A stretch of DNA of 64,000 nt from Eulemur rufifrons (Eukaryota; Chordata; Mammalia; Primates; Lemuridae), in the NCBI RefSeq assembly GCF_041146395.1, contig NC_091010.1, forward strand, positions 44,908,001 to 44,972,000, written 5' to 3'. Position numbers and translations under genes: made by a program. Of the stretch, positions 1 to 11,456 are shown piece after piece. Below the pieces are notes generated by a model that made no database searches, was not told where the DNA came from, and saw only the letters and a list, made by a program, of their open reading frames with translations. Position 1 is the first letter of the stretch; every line of letters begins with the position of its first letter.

Positions 1-705
1 TGGGGAGCCCAGGATAGCCAAGCAGCAGTCTCAGTTCAACACAATCATTGTTGTGCCCCTGCTGGAAGCTTTCCTCCATCAGAACTAAGGCCTTCAAGCC
101 AGCGGAGCTCAAAGCTGCCCTGGTAGGAGGAACCAATTCTGCAAGTGTGGCAGCAAATGTAGTAGTGAGAGGAGCCACTCCCATTTCCACACCTCGGTTT
201 CTATAGAGAAACAGTCACAGATTCCAAGCATACACTGCATCTGGTAAGACAGAAGCCCAGCGTTCCAGGTTGACTGGTACCACAACCAAGTCTTCAGGAT
301 GCCATCCCACAGTTCCATCAGGCCACCTGCTCCTGGGTTATAGAGCATGTGGTAAGACTAGTGAGTTCCCATGAGCACAAGTCCATTGCTGAACTTCCAC
401 TGCTCTGAAATGAGTTCCCTGGTCGGAAGCAATATTACATAGAATACCATGACAGTGAATGAGGTATTCCGTGAGCACACAGATGGTTAGGCTGGCAAAA
501 GTATTTTGGGAAGGGATGGAAAATCCATACCCAGAATAAGTGTCTGTTGCAACGAGGACAAAAATCGATGCCCCCTCCATGATGGAAGGGATCCAGTGTA
601 ATCGATCTGCCACCAGATGGCTGGCTGATTGGTCCCCCACCTCCAGGAATGGTAAGCTCTGCAGTGTCCGGAGGGCATTTTGCTTCCTTCCTTTCATCAT
701 TCACT
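1..705 (-). mobile_element. Endogenous retrovirus pol fragment (integrase region), broken
   Basis: Read on the minus strand, two open segments (700 to 338, then 348 to 109, in different frames) resemble a retroviral integrase core. The expected acidic triad can be seen: an Asp in TDTYSG, an Asp in SDQG, and a Glu in GLMELW. The reading frame is broken by a stop and a frameshift near 340, and the piece runs off the left edge. There is no intact gene and the relic should be inactive. The subclass (ERV1 or ERVL) was not decided. Confidence 0.75.
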
Positions 706-867
706 CAACAATTTTCTGAGGGGCTCTTCTGAGCCCAGCCCTGTGCTCAGCCTACAAAGGGCACAGCAGGGACTGGGCTCTTGGCCACACCCACAGGCTC
801 AGGGTTTTTGTCTACAGAGACATGAGAAACAAGAGATGGCTGCAACCGCCACCACTGCTCAGGCAGA

Positions 868-978
868 GTGACGCAGTGAAAAGAGCACTGGAAAGGGAGT
901 CTGGGGTGTCTGCCACTAGCACCATGTGGCAGGAGGCTCTTTGCCTCTCTAGGCTGTTTCCTCATCCTTGAAACAGAA
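868..978 (+). repeat. MIR SINE fragment
   Basis: The stretch follows the MIR consensus order: a 'gtgaaaagagca' start, 'ggagtctggggt', the 'tgccac' core, then 'tttcctcatc' near the end. It is old and diverged. The bases from here to 1540 hold no feature I recognise. Confidence 0.6.
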
Positions 979-1539
979 TGGAAGCTCCAGGACAGCAGGG
1001 AGCAAGGGTGGGGTGCTGGGGCTGGTTTTCCTTGGGTGCAGGCAACAAGGGAGCCAGCTGTCTATGGATTTTTTAAATAATCAACTCATAGTTGGTCTTT
1101 TTATTGCAACTCTATTTTTGGGTGAGAAAATATTCCTCACCCAAAAAATTACATTTGCCTGAATTCTAAATAATTGCTGTAGTTAATATTAAGTTTTAAT
1201 AATACATGTGTAAGCTTTAAATTAGCGCATTTTTATTATTTATTAATAAACATTGTATTCTACACAGATGTTAAATTGGAGAACTCCTAATCATACAGCT
1301 GGCCCCAGACACACATGAACTAGCTGCCTGTGTTTTTTCTAGAGTAAGTTTGTAGTGGTTTGGAATTTTTCAAGCTCACTTCTGGCGAAAATTCAAACAA
1401 ATAAATCAAAGACAGGGAGATTTAAAGGTCCCCACCCACCTAACCTCTAACTCCTGATGCATTAAGGGGAAGATCGCCTGCACCATCTAGTGGTAGAAAA
1501 GGTTATTACAGGAACCTGTGGCTGGAGCCCATCCCTGAA

Positions 1540-1720
1540 GGTGGCCTGTCCAATGGGGTCTCGACATGTGGCTATTGAGCCCTTGAAATGTGGCTTGTCA
1601 GAATTGAGACATGCTGCAGGTGTAAAATACATATGGGACCTCGAAGACTTAGTATGAAAAAAAGAAAGTTGCTCTTTTACAATTGTTTATATAATGATTA
1701 CATGTTAATTTTATATTGAT
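1540..1720 (+). repeat. Old interspersed repeat, family not assigned (copy 1)
   Basis: The text 'tgtccaatggggtc', 'atgtggctattgagcccttgaaatgtggct' and a following 'attgattacatgttaa'-like tract match, in reverse, the element at 7115-7422. The two are therefore copies of one dispersed family. I know the pattern as common in primate DNA but cannot name the family with certainty. Confidence 0.6.
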
Positions 1721-1837
1721 TAAACATTGAAATAATAATATTGGGGGCGGGGGGAGCAGTGGGGAGATTTAATTAGACAAGTCAACCCCAAGGCTGATTG
1801 CATTCTAGGTCCACCTAGGTAACAACATGAAGTTCAT

Positions 1838-1985
1838 TCAGTTCTCAGGGCTTTAGTTCCCTCATCCTTAAAATGGATCAATGAATGACACCAATGAATG
1901 AATACATCACGGGATGATGATGATTAAATGCAGTAAAGCATTAAAATGCCTGAGACGCAGTGAGTGCTCAGTAGAAGTTGGTCTC
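1838..1985 (+). repeat. MIR SINE fragment
   Basis: The stretch reads 'ccctcatccttaaaatgg', then 'gatgattaaatgcagtaaagc', then 'gagtgctcagtagaagtt'. This is the order of the 3' half of MIR (cctcatctgtaaaatgg, gattaaatg, gcgctcaataaatg). Confidence 0.65.
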
Positions 1986-2249
1986 CTTCCTCTCAGAGCT
2001 GATCAAAATGGCAAAGAGAACTAGAGCAGGCAGCCGCCCAGGGCACTGTCAGAGGATCTTGATTTACTTCCTTCTTCCCCCAGTCAGCGCTAAGCTGCAG
2101 GTGCCGTGGCCCAGGTCGTCAGCAGCCCTAATTGTGGAGGATCAGCTCCAGCTACCCCTCCTGGGGCTCCCCACTCGTCCCGACTGTGCGCACAGCACCA
2201 GGCACCAGCTCACTCATGCCCAGTCTGCCTTTCTGCCTAGATGTCTCCC

Positions 2250-2332
2250 CGTCCACACACCGGCTCCTCCCTCCCCCCACCCCCCCACCCCCCCCACACA
2301 CCGGCTCCTCCCACCCCCGCCGGAGTGAGCAG
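2250..2332 (+). repeat. C-rich low-complexity tract with a duplicated unit
   Basis: The text 'cacaccggctcctcc' occurs twice, about 38 bp apart, separated by runs of C and CCCCCA. It looks like a small local tandem duplication in a C-rich tract. Open frames across it are compositional artefacts. Confidence 0.7.
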
Positions 2333-2387
2333 CCTCCCTGTACCACACCCACAACTGGGCACAACTGCTCACTCAGTGCTACCTCTA

Positions 2388-2862
2388 CATCAGCGGTTCC
2401 AACTGTGGTCCCTGGACCAACAGCATCAGCATCTGCTGGGAACTTGTTAGAAATGCAAATTCTTGGCCTGGTGGGGTGGCTCACACCTGAAATCCCAGCA
2501 CTTTGGGAGGCCAGGAGTTTAAGACCAGCCTGAGAAACAGTGATACCTCGTATCTACAAAACGTTAAAAATTAGCTGGGTGTGGTAGTGCGCCACCTGTA
2601 GTCCCAGCTACTCAGGAGGCTGAAGCCGGAGGAGAGCTTGAGCCCAGGAGTTCAAGGCTGCAGTGAGCTATGACGGAGCCACTGCACTCCAGCCTGGGTG
2701 ACAGAGTGAGAGCCTGTCTCTAAAAAAAAAAAAAAGAATGAAATGTAAATTCTTGGGCCTCAGACCTACTGAATCAGAAACTCCAGGGCTAAGACCCAGC
2801 AATGTTCCAGTAAATCCTCTAGGTGATCCTGATGCATGGCAAGTTTGAACCACTGCTCTACA
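2388..2862 (+). mobile_element. hAT-type DNA transposon relic (MER5A-like), split by an Alu
   Basis: The left part (2388-2464) reads 'cagcggttccaactgtggtccctgg', 'cagcatcagcatc' and 'gaacttgttagaaatgcaaat'. The right part (2740-2862) continues with 'cagacctactgaatcagaaact', 'gacccagcaatg' and 'gtgatcctgatgca'. These are successive parts of the MER5A consensus. The Alu at 2465-2739 sits between them. Confidence 0.8.
2465..2739 (+). mobile_element. Alu SINE (older, dimeric) in the MER5A-like element
   Basis: A dimeric Alu begins at 'ggcctggtggggtggctcac' and ends in poly(A). The flanks 'gaaatgcaaattcttgg' and 'gaaatgtaaattcttgg' form a target-site duplication with one mismatch, so it was inserted by retrotransposition into the older hAT relic. 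Confidence 0.92.
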
Positions 2863-3675
2863 AACCCCCACACTCAACCGCCAGCCCCATTCCTCCTGGC
2901 TTCCTGCACTCAGGGTCCCCTCTCTTCCCCTCCCACCCTCTCCAATGGAGCCCCGATTCTGTTGTGAAGAAACTCTCACGGGCCCGAAACACGTATCACC
3001 TCCCCTTCGGCACTGTGCCCACTAGTCCTTACCAAATTTCAGTCATTAGCAAAACTTCAATATTTTTTGTCACGTATGCAGGCCACTTTTCTATTTCTTC
3101 CTCAACATCTTTAGTGTGATACTAATTCAAATATACACTTTAGTCCAATCTTAAAGAATCCAGAAGTTCAGACTTTACAAGTTATATTTTTCTATTGCAT
3201 ATTAAACATTATTAAAAGTGAAGATGTTCATCCAAAGTATCACCTAAAAGTCATTTTAGGGAAACAGTTCCTCACAGAACACATTCCACCCCTTCCTGTC
3301 CAACCCCAGAGCCTCAATTTCCCCTCTGCCTTTCCTCCAAAATCCACGCTCTGGACTGTATCACCTTCCTGCACCATTTAGCACCTACCTGCCGTGAACC
3401 CCGCCAGAGACTCTGACATCCCTGAGGACTCCCTGTGAAACATCACCAGCTCAATAAATTCACACGGAATGAATGAACCCTGGGCCCCCAAGATGTCCAC
3501 CTCTGCTCCACAGCACCCCAAACCCCTGTCATTACGTAACTCCGCTCTCAGCAGTGGCTCCAGGAACTGTCCCTGGACCTCCTTGGACTTCTTTCTGGCC
3601 CTCCATCCACCCACCCTCTCACCTTACTTCTCCATCCTCAACAACCTTCAGGAAGCTCAAAATGCAGGCTGATCT

Positions 3676-3681
<6 letters not shown>
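2863..3681. other. Unique intergenic DNA, no feature recognised
   Basis: This is a moderately GC-rich stretch with several short open frames of under 100 codons on both strands. None shows a domain or splice context that I recognise. Confidence 0.5.

Positions 3682-3716
<35 letters not shown>
3682..3716 (+). repeat. (CA)n microsatellite
   Basis: An uninterrupted CA dinucleotide run of about 17 units, likely polymorphic. Confidence 0.98.
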
Positions 3717-3717
<1 letters not shown>

Positions 3718-3719
<2 letters not shown>

Positions 3720-4790
3720 TTCTGTTGAGGTACAATATACATTGAGGAAAGTGTTCCGTCCGACCAATCAGTCTTTACAAACTGAACACAATTGTGTAGC
3801 CAGCATGCCCCCGGTGAATTAGTTACTACCCCCTATCCACCCACCCCAAGAGTAGTCACTCTATTTTCTCCTATTTTCTTAGATTAATCTTGCCCATTTT
3901 TGTACTTATAAAATGAAATCATAAAGTATATATTTTTATGTCGGGCTTCTTCAGCTTAACATTGTGTGATTCAGCCATATTGTTACATGTAATTGTAGAT
4001 TGTTTTCACTGCTGCATGGTATTCTGCTGTACAAAGATTCCACTCTATTAGTTTCCTATTGCTGCTGTAACAAAGGACCACAAATTTAGTGGCTTAAAAC
4101 AACACAAATTTATTATTTTATAGTTCTTGAGGCCAGAGGTCAGAAATGGGTCTCACTGGTAAAATCTAGATGTCATCAGGACTATGTTTCTTCCAAAGAC
4201 TCAGGGGAAGAATCTGTTTCCTTAATTTTTCCAGATTCTAGAAGCCACCCACATTCCTCGGCTTGTGGCCCCCTTCCATCACCAAAGCTAGCAATGGCCA
4301 GTTGGGTTTTCCTAACACTGCCATCTCTCTGTTTCTGACTCTTCCGTCTCCCTCTTCCCCATTTAAATAAGCCTCCTGATACCTTTGGCCTACCCTAATA
4401 ATCCAGGGTAATCTCTTTATTTTAAAGTGAGCTAATTAACGACCTTAATCCCATCTGCAACCTTAATTCACTTGCTATATAACATTCACAGGATATGAAC
4501 ATCAGCGGGGTGGCGAGGTGGGGCAGCTTATTCTGCCTACAACATCCACCATGTATTTACCCAAACTATTGTTAATGGGCATTTGGGTAGTACCCACACA
4601 TCTGCTGGTGAACATATTTCTGCAGAGTATAGACATACCAGTGGAATTGCTGACTTATAGGGTAGATGTTCAGCTTTAGTAGAGACTACCAGTTTTCTGA
4701 AGTGGTTGAACCAATGTAATATTCCCACCAGCCATGCAGGAATTCCGGTTGTGCTCCATGCTTGCAATACCTCGTATATTCCATTGCTCT
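3718..4790 (-). mobile_element. L1M-type LINE 3' end, minus strand, interrupted
   Basis: The forward text 'gttgaggtacaatatac', 'gaatcataaagtat'-like and 'gcttcttcagcttaacat' (3718-4035), followed by 'gggcatttgggtagt', 'agtggaattgctgac' and 'ttcagctttagtagag' (4550-4760), is the reverse complement of an old L1 3' region. The block between about 4036 and 4548 is a separate repeat. Confidence 0.75.
4036..4548 (+). repeat. Interspersed repeat inserted in the L1, family not assigned
   Basis: It starts 'attagtttcctattgctgctg', continues 'ggcttaaaacaacacaaattta' and contains 'ggcttgtggcccccttccatc'. I recognise this pattern as a widespread primate repeat but cannot name it safely. L1 sequence resumes on its far side, so it is nested. 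Confidence 0.65.
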
Positions 4791-5059
4791 CACTGACACC
4801 AGAGACTACCTTGCCTCTCTGCCTTTCTTCATGCCTATAGAGCCCAACAATATTTTACCCTAACCATCCACTTATTTCCATTTTGTTCCCAGGATGCAAA
4901 CCATCGTTGGAGACAATCAGGCCGTGCTGACTGAAACCAGAATTGTCTGTGGCTACCTGTGGGCAGCCATGGCCATTCAATAAGCCTATTGCTTACAAAA
5001 TCTTCGATGACGGCAACTTCAGGAGCTACATACATTTCATCCTCCTACTCAGAGCAGTT

Positions 5060-5335
5060 ATCACACGTGCACCATGGTCTCTCACGTTGTTGTGCCTTTA
5101 CTTCTGCTGTTGTTCCTGTACCAAAACCGCTGTCCAACAGCTACTTCTAAGCATCCTTCATGGCGTGTTCTCTCAGGAAACCTTTCCAAAATCTTTTAGC
5201 TGGACCCTGTGCCCTTCTCTGTGCATTTCCACAGCACTCAGCTACTTTTTCACCTGCCACGTCATATCAGAATTCCCCTCCTCCCACTGCACTGTGTCAC
5301 AGGAAGGCAGAATCAAGATGATTGGGCATGGCTCC
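5060..5335 (+). repeat. Probable L2 LINE fragment
   Basis: The text 'catccttcatggcgtgttctctcaggaaacctttcc' in pieces, followed by 'tgtgcatttccacagcactc', resembles the L2 3' end (catccttcaa, tcctccaggaagccttcc). It probably explains the 160-codon open frame at 4943-5425, which has no recognisable protein domain. Confidence 0.5.
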
Positions 5336-5499
5336 TGTCCTCATGTTGACTACTCAAGGCCAGAAAGTTTAAATTCACTTGTGTTCTTTAGTGACAGGCA
5401 GCACCACTCTTGGCACATGTACTAGTCACTTTCATGCAGGAAGAAACCAAACAGCTTCTCTGATAGATGATCATTCTGTTATTGGATGAATCTGACCCA

Positions 5500-5605
5500 G
5501 TTTAGTACATTTACTAAGAGCCTCCTATGTGCCAGGCATTGTACGAGGTATTGCAGAAACAGAATATAAATAACAGCTCCTGCCTTCAAGAAACTCAGGT
5601 TTCCA
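5500..5605 (+). repeat. MIR/L2-type fragment
   Basis: The text 'cctcctatgtgccaggcattgt' followed by 'agctcctgccttcaag' is the common ancient-SINE/L2 motif (ctatgtgccaggcactg, ccctgccctcaag). Confidence 0.6.
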
Positions 5606-5754
5606 TAAACCAGAACTAATCATTTCCTGCTACTGGTCCCAGAAACATATAACAAGGGTCTTCCCTTGTCCACATCAGAACACCCAGATATTTAAAGTCA
5701 GCCAGGGACTGGGAGGCAGGGTCAACACACCAACTGCAAGTTCGGAGATGGGTT

Positions 5755-5968
5755 TAGTGACGAAAGTTGTCTTCAGTGACAGAAATGAAATCACCGGCAG
5801 CCTGGGGCAGGGGCGTGGGGAACTGACTGCAAAGTGGCATAGGAGAACTTTCTGGAGTGATGGAAATGTTGTACATCTTAATTGGGTTGGTGGTTACAGA
5901 GATGCATACACATGTCAAAACTTATCAAACTGTATGCTTAATAGAGCTGATTTAAAGAGATGGACCCA
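5755..5968 (+). mobile_element. L1M 3' UTR fragment
   Basis: The order 'tggagtgatggaaatgtt', 'gggttggtggttacag' and 'catgtcaaaacttatcaaa' matches the 3' end of medium-age L1 elements. No coding part remains. The bases 5969-7110 hold no recognised feature apart from a short CA run near 6722-6736. Confidence 0.7.
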
Positions 5969-7114
5969 AGCCCCCCACAGGGCCACTCACTGGATATATC
6001 ATCTTGGGCCTAAGTTGCCATCTTGCTGAATTTCGTTCCTGTTAACCATCATTTATGAGCCAGTTCAATGCTGCCCTTCTGCACCTTCCCCTCCTCACAC
6101 TGAGGGGAGACACAGCCAATTTGAAACCACTGGGATCCATTCTCTCTAAGGTCCCAAATAGCTCCAACCATCTCTGATCCTACACCTCTGCTGCCGATTT
6201 GCTTCAGACATACCAGATTCCTCCCCATGTGGAAAGAGTGGGTTCCATGCTCCCATGGAAGAGGGAAGCAGAGACGAGAGAAAGCAACATGCCTCTCCTC
6301 TCCATTCTCCTCTTCCTGGTTTGTGCAGCACAATACATACAGCGAGTGTTTAAGTGGCTACAATACAAGACTTCTCACTAAGGTAAATTTCAGCTAAAGT
6401 ATTTAATAAAGCCTAGATTACTGGATCTTTACGTGTCCAGTAAGTCCCAATGGCTCTTCAACAGAGAGGGGCAGAAGGCCCTGGGCCTCTAACCTGAACA
6501 GAAAGACAGATGCATCTTTACGCCCATGGGTCATGGGGGAGTGTGACAATTTTACAGTGTTTGCCCTCTCCTTGGACCAGCACTGCCTTCCCTTGTTTTG
6601 CTTTGACAGAACTGTATCAGCATTCCCCTACATTTGGGAACATGAAGACCCTTCTCAATGCCCAAGAATTTCAGATTTCCACCTTTCATAGGTGCATTTT
6701 TATCCATATAGAATATATAGGACACACACACACACCCTATTATGAAATTCATTAACTTTAAGGATATCTTGATTAATCACAACACTGACAACACTGGACA
6801 AAAGCAGTCCCTCTGTGAGAGGCCAGCAGTGCTCAGTGACTTGAAGTCCCCTGGTAGTGACCCCGCAGGCCCCGGGGTCTGCAGCTGGGTGAGCCCCAGG
6901 GACCTGGATCACCCTGAGGCACTCCCCCAGCCAGCCTCAGCAGGCCAGGAGCCAATCCCAGAGCAGCCAACCCGTAAACTGTTCCTTGCTTCTCCTCTGA
7001 GCCCCGCCCCAGGATGGTTTCAGGGCTAACTAAAGGGAAAAAGAAGATGTGGCTATAGGTTCTGATAGAGTAAGAGCTGGGGGAGAAAGAACAGCCTAGA
7101 GTTAGAGGTCCAGA

Positions 7115-7425
7115 GGCTCTCGAACACTAGCAATATAATGTGAGCCATATAAGTAATTTTATATTTTCTAGTGGCCATATTAAAAAGGGAAAAAGAAACA
7201 GGTAAAATTAATTTAATGATATATTAACCCAATATGTTCAAAATATCACTTCAACTTGTAATCAATATAAAAAATTATTGAGATATTTTTAGGATCTTTT
7301 TTCTTCCTATGTCTTTGAATTCTGCTATGTATTTCACACAACACCTCTCAATTCAAATGAGCCGCATTTCAAGCACTCAATATCCAGACGTGGCTAGAGC
7401 TATCACATTGGACAGGGCACGTTAG
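7115..7425 (-). repeat. Old interspersed repeat, family not assigned (copy 2)
   Basis: The reverse complement starts 'tgtccaatgtgatagctc', then 'gatattgagtgcttgaaatg', and ends in a 'taatatggccactagaaaat' tract. It is homologous to the shorter copy at 1540-1720. Confidence 0.6.
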
Positions 7426-7789
7426 AAGAGCAGAGAGATGAGGATAGGCTCTCCCTAAGCAGGTCACAGCATCGAGTGGGGGCCGGCAGGATGTTCAGCG
7501 GATGCCCTCCCGTGTCTGAACACCATTTCCCATCCTTCTGGAAGGCACAATCCTTGCTATCATCTCAGAACCAGCACTGAGAAGCTCTGCAGAGTGTCCT
7601 GTGCAGACCCGGGAACCAGCCAGAAGACAGCACCGTGCAGAGGGAGACAACTGGGCTTGTGGGCCACAACAGGCCACAGAGGAGTCGTGTTTGGCTCCCA
7701 TGGTGTTTTTAAATATCTTAAAGTGGTTGTGGTTTTTCACTACATACCTTTCTGGCTCCTACAGACATTGGGGTGTGTCACCCCTGAAT

Positions 7790-8015
7790 AAGACCACAGT
7801 TCTTAAAGTCAGGCAGCCCTGGATGTTAATCTTGGCTCTGCCATTTTTTAGCTGACAACAGATACATTATTAAATTATTCATATGTGTCTTCTATGAAAC
7901 TGGAGATAACGATATTGCACAGAGATGTACCAATTTAACGAGACAAGAAATTAATTGGCTAGCACAGAGCTTAGTACATAGCAAGTACTCAATAAATTGT
8001 GGTACTAGCTTTTCA
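7790..8015 (+). repeat. MIR SINE
   Basis: The stretch runs from 'aggcagccctggatgttaatc' and 'ctctgccattttttagctg' to 'gcacagagcttagtacatag' and 'caagtactcaataaattg', in full MIR order. Confidence 0.75.
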
Positions 8016-8345
8016 TTCACAAGAAACTTGAACTGCTTAGAGGCCCTACCGTATTCCTCTTCCAATTTTGGAAAATGGTAAGTACATGGGCAGAAGCTCT
8101 TACTAGCAATCCCAACTTCTGTACATTAGTGTTGAAGGATAGCTGCTGAGCTCACAATTTTTATTTATTATGATTATTATTATTTTTTTAAGTGCTAGGA
8201 AATTTCATTTAGACACAAAGTGGACTTTAGGATGTTAATTTACCTCAAATGGAGTAAAAAGTTGTACTGGCTTTTGAAAACTTTCTTAGGCAATTTGCCA
8301 CATGTACATGTTCCACAGGGATTTATAATTTACAAAGCTCTTTTC

Positions 8346-8914
8346 TTTTTTTTTTTTTTTCAATTTAATTTTACAGAATCAAAGAGTCTAACAGTATATC
8401 TTGTTAGATACAGTATGTCCTCATAATGTATACATTATTTCTTGTACAATGATATGAAATAATATGGGAAATATTCATGATAAATTATTAAGTGAACAGT
8501 GCAAGTTAAAAACAATAGTTTCATATTTTTTTCCCCACCCCCCCTTTCCCGAGTCAGCACCTTCAAGTGTTACCACTCCCCAAACGGTGCGCAATGCACT
8601 CATTGTGTAGGCATACCCCCATCCCCTCCCCCACCCCCCACCTCAGTCTGATGTCCAATTGGTGTCGTTTCCAGATTTGTATTTAGGTGATGATCAGGGA
8701 AACCAATTTTCTGGTGAGTACATGTGATGCTTGTTTTTCCATTCTTGGGATACTTCACTTAATATAATGGGTTCCAACTCTCTCCAGGAGAACCATAGAG
8801 ATGTCGTATCTTCATCATTCCTTATAGCTGAGTAATATTCCATGGTATACATATACCACAGTTTACTAATCCAATCATGTATTGATGGGCATTTGGGTTG
8901 TTTCCACATCTTTG
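8346..8914 (-). mobile_element. Truncated L1 LINE (ORF2 C-terminus plus 3' UTR), target-site duplication
   Basis: On the minus strand the piece starts inside the end of ORF2 (about 8909 to 8694, with the typical L1 'YTMEYYSAI' motif). It continues through a 3' UTR with a G-rich polypurine tract (C-rich on the plus strand, 8530-8650) and ends in a poly(A) tail (poly(T) near 8346-8361). It is flanked by perfect 15-bp copies of 'tacaaagctcttttc' at 8331-8345 and 8915-8929. The element is 5'-truncated and inactive, but the perfect duplication makes it one of the younger insertions here. Confidence 0.93.
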
Positions 8915-8929
8915 TACAAAGCTCTTTTC

Positions 8930-9115
8930 AACACATGATCTCACTTGGACTTCATGATAGCACTATATGGAGAAGTGGGGTAATCATCACTATCTGTATT
9001 TTATAGACAAGCAAACTGAGACTGAGCAAGATTAAGTGTAGTTCTCGCACAGTCACAGTGATGCAGACAAAGTTACTGAATCTACAATCTATGGCTCTGA
9101 TTCCTGGCATGGTTT
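8930..9115 (+). repeat. MIR/L2-type fragment
   Basis: The text 'tctgtattttatagacaagcaaactgagactgagcaag' in pieces is the MIR segment (attttacagatgaggaaactgaggc). It is the continuation of old DNA interrupted by the L1 at 8346-8914. The bases 9116-9560 show nothing recognisable. Confidence 0.6.
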
Positions 9116-9564
9116 CCTTCATCTGGCACCTAGCATCAAACCCATCTCCACCATCATCTGTAAACATCATATGAGTCTCAATTATTACGTTCAGCCCTTC
9201 AAGGGAAACAATGGAACTTAGTTAATGAGTCTACAACCTCTTATTTCTAGGAGCTTCTGATCTGAGACTAAGAAATGTTGTGATTATGTAGAGAATGACC
9301 AGCTTTTTAAACTAAGCTGAGAGCAAAGAAAACACAAATGAAATTTCATTATAAAATTGTGGTGTTTGCTTTTAAGTTGAAACTTTCTTATAACAATGAT
9401 TGCTGAATAGCTCATCAAATACAACACAGCACCAATGGGAAGGATTCAAGTTCGGTCTATCTTCTAAAAAACTCCACTTTCTAAAGACAGGGTGTTTCCA
9501 CTGTGACAGTTTCACAGGCCTATGAAGAAAATCTTCTTACCCTTCCTTAACACATGTATGGAAA

Positions 9565-9664
9565 TGAACAGAGTTCAAGGCTGTAGTGTGCTGTGCTCAT
9601 GCCTATGAATAGCCACTGTACTCCAGCCCGAGTAACATACGGAGACCACATCCAAAAAAAAAAG
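9565..9664 (+). mobile_element. Alu/7SL-type monomer fragment
   Basis: The text 'gagttcaaggctgtagtgtg', 'actgtactccagcccgag' and a final A-rich tract form the 3' half of an Alu or FLAM monomer. The bases 9665-10104 hold nothing recognisable. Confidence 0.75.
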
Positions 9665-10104
9665 AAAAGGAAAATATGAACAGAATATTGAAATTCTATC
9701 AGAGGAAAGACCTCTGCTTTTTGCCTCCTTACGGTGTGCTGACTTGCTTTTCTTCTCAAATGATGCAATCTGATAGGGCACCAGCTTCCTGTTTCAGGGT
9801 TATTTTTTATGCCTATATTTAAGATGCTTAAATTTGTGATTCATTCCTTATAATTATATATAATGCTTAGAATACATCCATGTATATTATATCAACATTT
9901 TTCCTGTGAGGGCCATTATTTTCCTCTCTGAGCTGCTGCCAGTGGACATAGATCATGAAAATATGATGATAAATGCAGCAATCTCAAGCACAACATTAAA
10001 TTTACAGTTGCCATGGCCATGAGTCAAGAGAGCCCCAGCTGCGTCCATGGGGGAAAGTGACATTCTCCCAAGGTTGGTACATCTATGAATCCCTGGAATA
10101 TGCA

Positions 10105-10859
10105 CAGTTGACCCTTGAACAACATGGGTTTGAACTGCACAGTCCACTTATACATGGATGTTCTTCAGCCTCTGCCACTCCTGAGACAGCAAGACCAACC
10201 CCTCCTCTTCCTCTGCCTTCTCAATGTGAAGATGACAAGGATGAAAACCTTTATGATTCCACTTAATGAACAGGAAATATATTCTTTTCTTCTTTATGAT
10301 ATTCTTTTCAAGAGACAGGATCTCACTGTCACCTGTCACCCAGGGTGGAATGCAGTGGCACAATCATAGCTCACTGTAACTTCAAATTCCTGGACTCAGG
10401 TGATCCTCCCACCTCAGCCTCCCAAGTAGCCAGGACCACAGGCATGCACCACCACACCTGGCTCATTGTTTTTCAGAGACCAGTCTCACTATGTTGCCCA
10501 GGCTGGTCTCAAACTCCTGGCCTCCCAAAGTGCTAGGATGACGGGCATGAACCACCACACCTGGCCATGATTTTCTTAATAACATTTTCTTTTCTCTAGC
10601 TTGCTTTATTGTAAGAATACTGTATATAATACATGTAATATACAAAATATGTGTTAATCTTCTTTATGTTATCAGTAAGGCTTCCAGTCAACAGCAGGCT
10701 ATTAGTTGTTAAGATTCTGGGGATTTTAAGAATCTTCCAGGTAAGTAAAGGAAAAAAAAAAAAAAAGATTCTGGGGAGTCACAAGTTATACATGGATTTT
10801 TAACTTCACAGGGGTGGGGGACCAGTACCCCAGCCCCCATGTTGTTCAAGGGTCAACTA
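10105..10859 (+). mobile_element. MER2-like Tigger DNA transposon with intact terminal inverted repeats
   Basis: The left end 'cagttgacccttgaacaac' and the right end, whose reverse complement is 'agttgacccttgaacaac', form terminal inverted repeats of about 22 bp. This is the MER2/Tigger signature. It carries no transposase gene. A minus-strand Alu (10312-10566) sits inside. Confidence 0.88.
10312..10566 (-). mobile_element. Alu SINE (older), minus strand, inside MER2
   Basis: The forward sequence is an Alu reverse complement, from 'gagacaggatctcact' through 'cctcagcctcccaagtag' to 'accaccacacctggcc'. Confidence 0.9.
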
Positions 10860-11216
10860 TATACCTTGTTAAACTATAGCTCTTTTGTAGCCCATTGGCC
10901 CTATTTTTGTGGTTTCCTCACCCCATGGGCTCACAATTTTTCGACAATCTATTTCCTTTCTCTTTTGCCCACAGGTATGGTTCAACTGAATTGAGCATTC
11001 CTCGATACCAAGGCACTGAAAATAAAAACAACTCATTTCTGGGAATAAACGGGGAAAGCAAGCAATGACACCAACGGCCCCTCCTACTCACTCTAATCCT
11101 GACTCTTAAGGTAGAAGACTCTCAGGATCTGGCCACTGGATGCTGCTGATAAAGGATAAGATATTAATGATCAACTTGAACTAAGACTTGGCCATTGCTC
11201 AACCCCAATTTTTGTT

Positions 11217-11456
11217 TTTTATTCTTTTTTTTTTTTTGACAGAGTGTCACTCTGTCATCCAAGCTAACTGCCTCAGCCTCCTGAATAGCTCAGACTACAG
11301 GTGTACGCCACATCCCACTAATTTTTTCTTAATATTTATAGAGACAGGGTCTCAGTGTGTTGCCCAGGCTTGTCTCAAACTCCTGGCCTCAAGCAAACCT
11401 CCCACCTTGGCTCCCCAAAGTGCTAGGATTACAGGTGTGGGCCACCACACCTGACC
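11217..11456 (-). mobile_element. Alu SINE, minus strand, partly deleted
   Basis: It begins with poly(T) and 'gacagagtgtcactctgtc' and ends 'ggccaccacacctgac'. The flanks 'cccaatttttgtt' on both sides form a target-site duplication. The left arm is shortened. Confidence 0.88.

Noticed and set aside
1978..2533. Pro/Ser/Thr-rich open frames
   Set aside because: They come from a C-rich tract with tandem CCCCA-type repeats and from hAT and Alu sequence.
4943..5425. 160-codon open frame as a gene
   Set aside because: It has no domain, start context or splice partner, and it overlaps text resembling an L2 LINE. A frame of this length can arise by chance.
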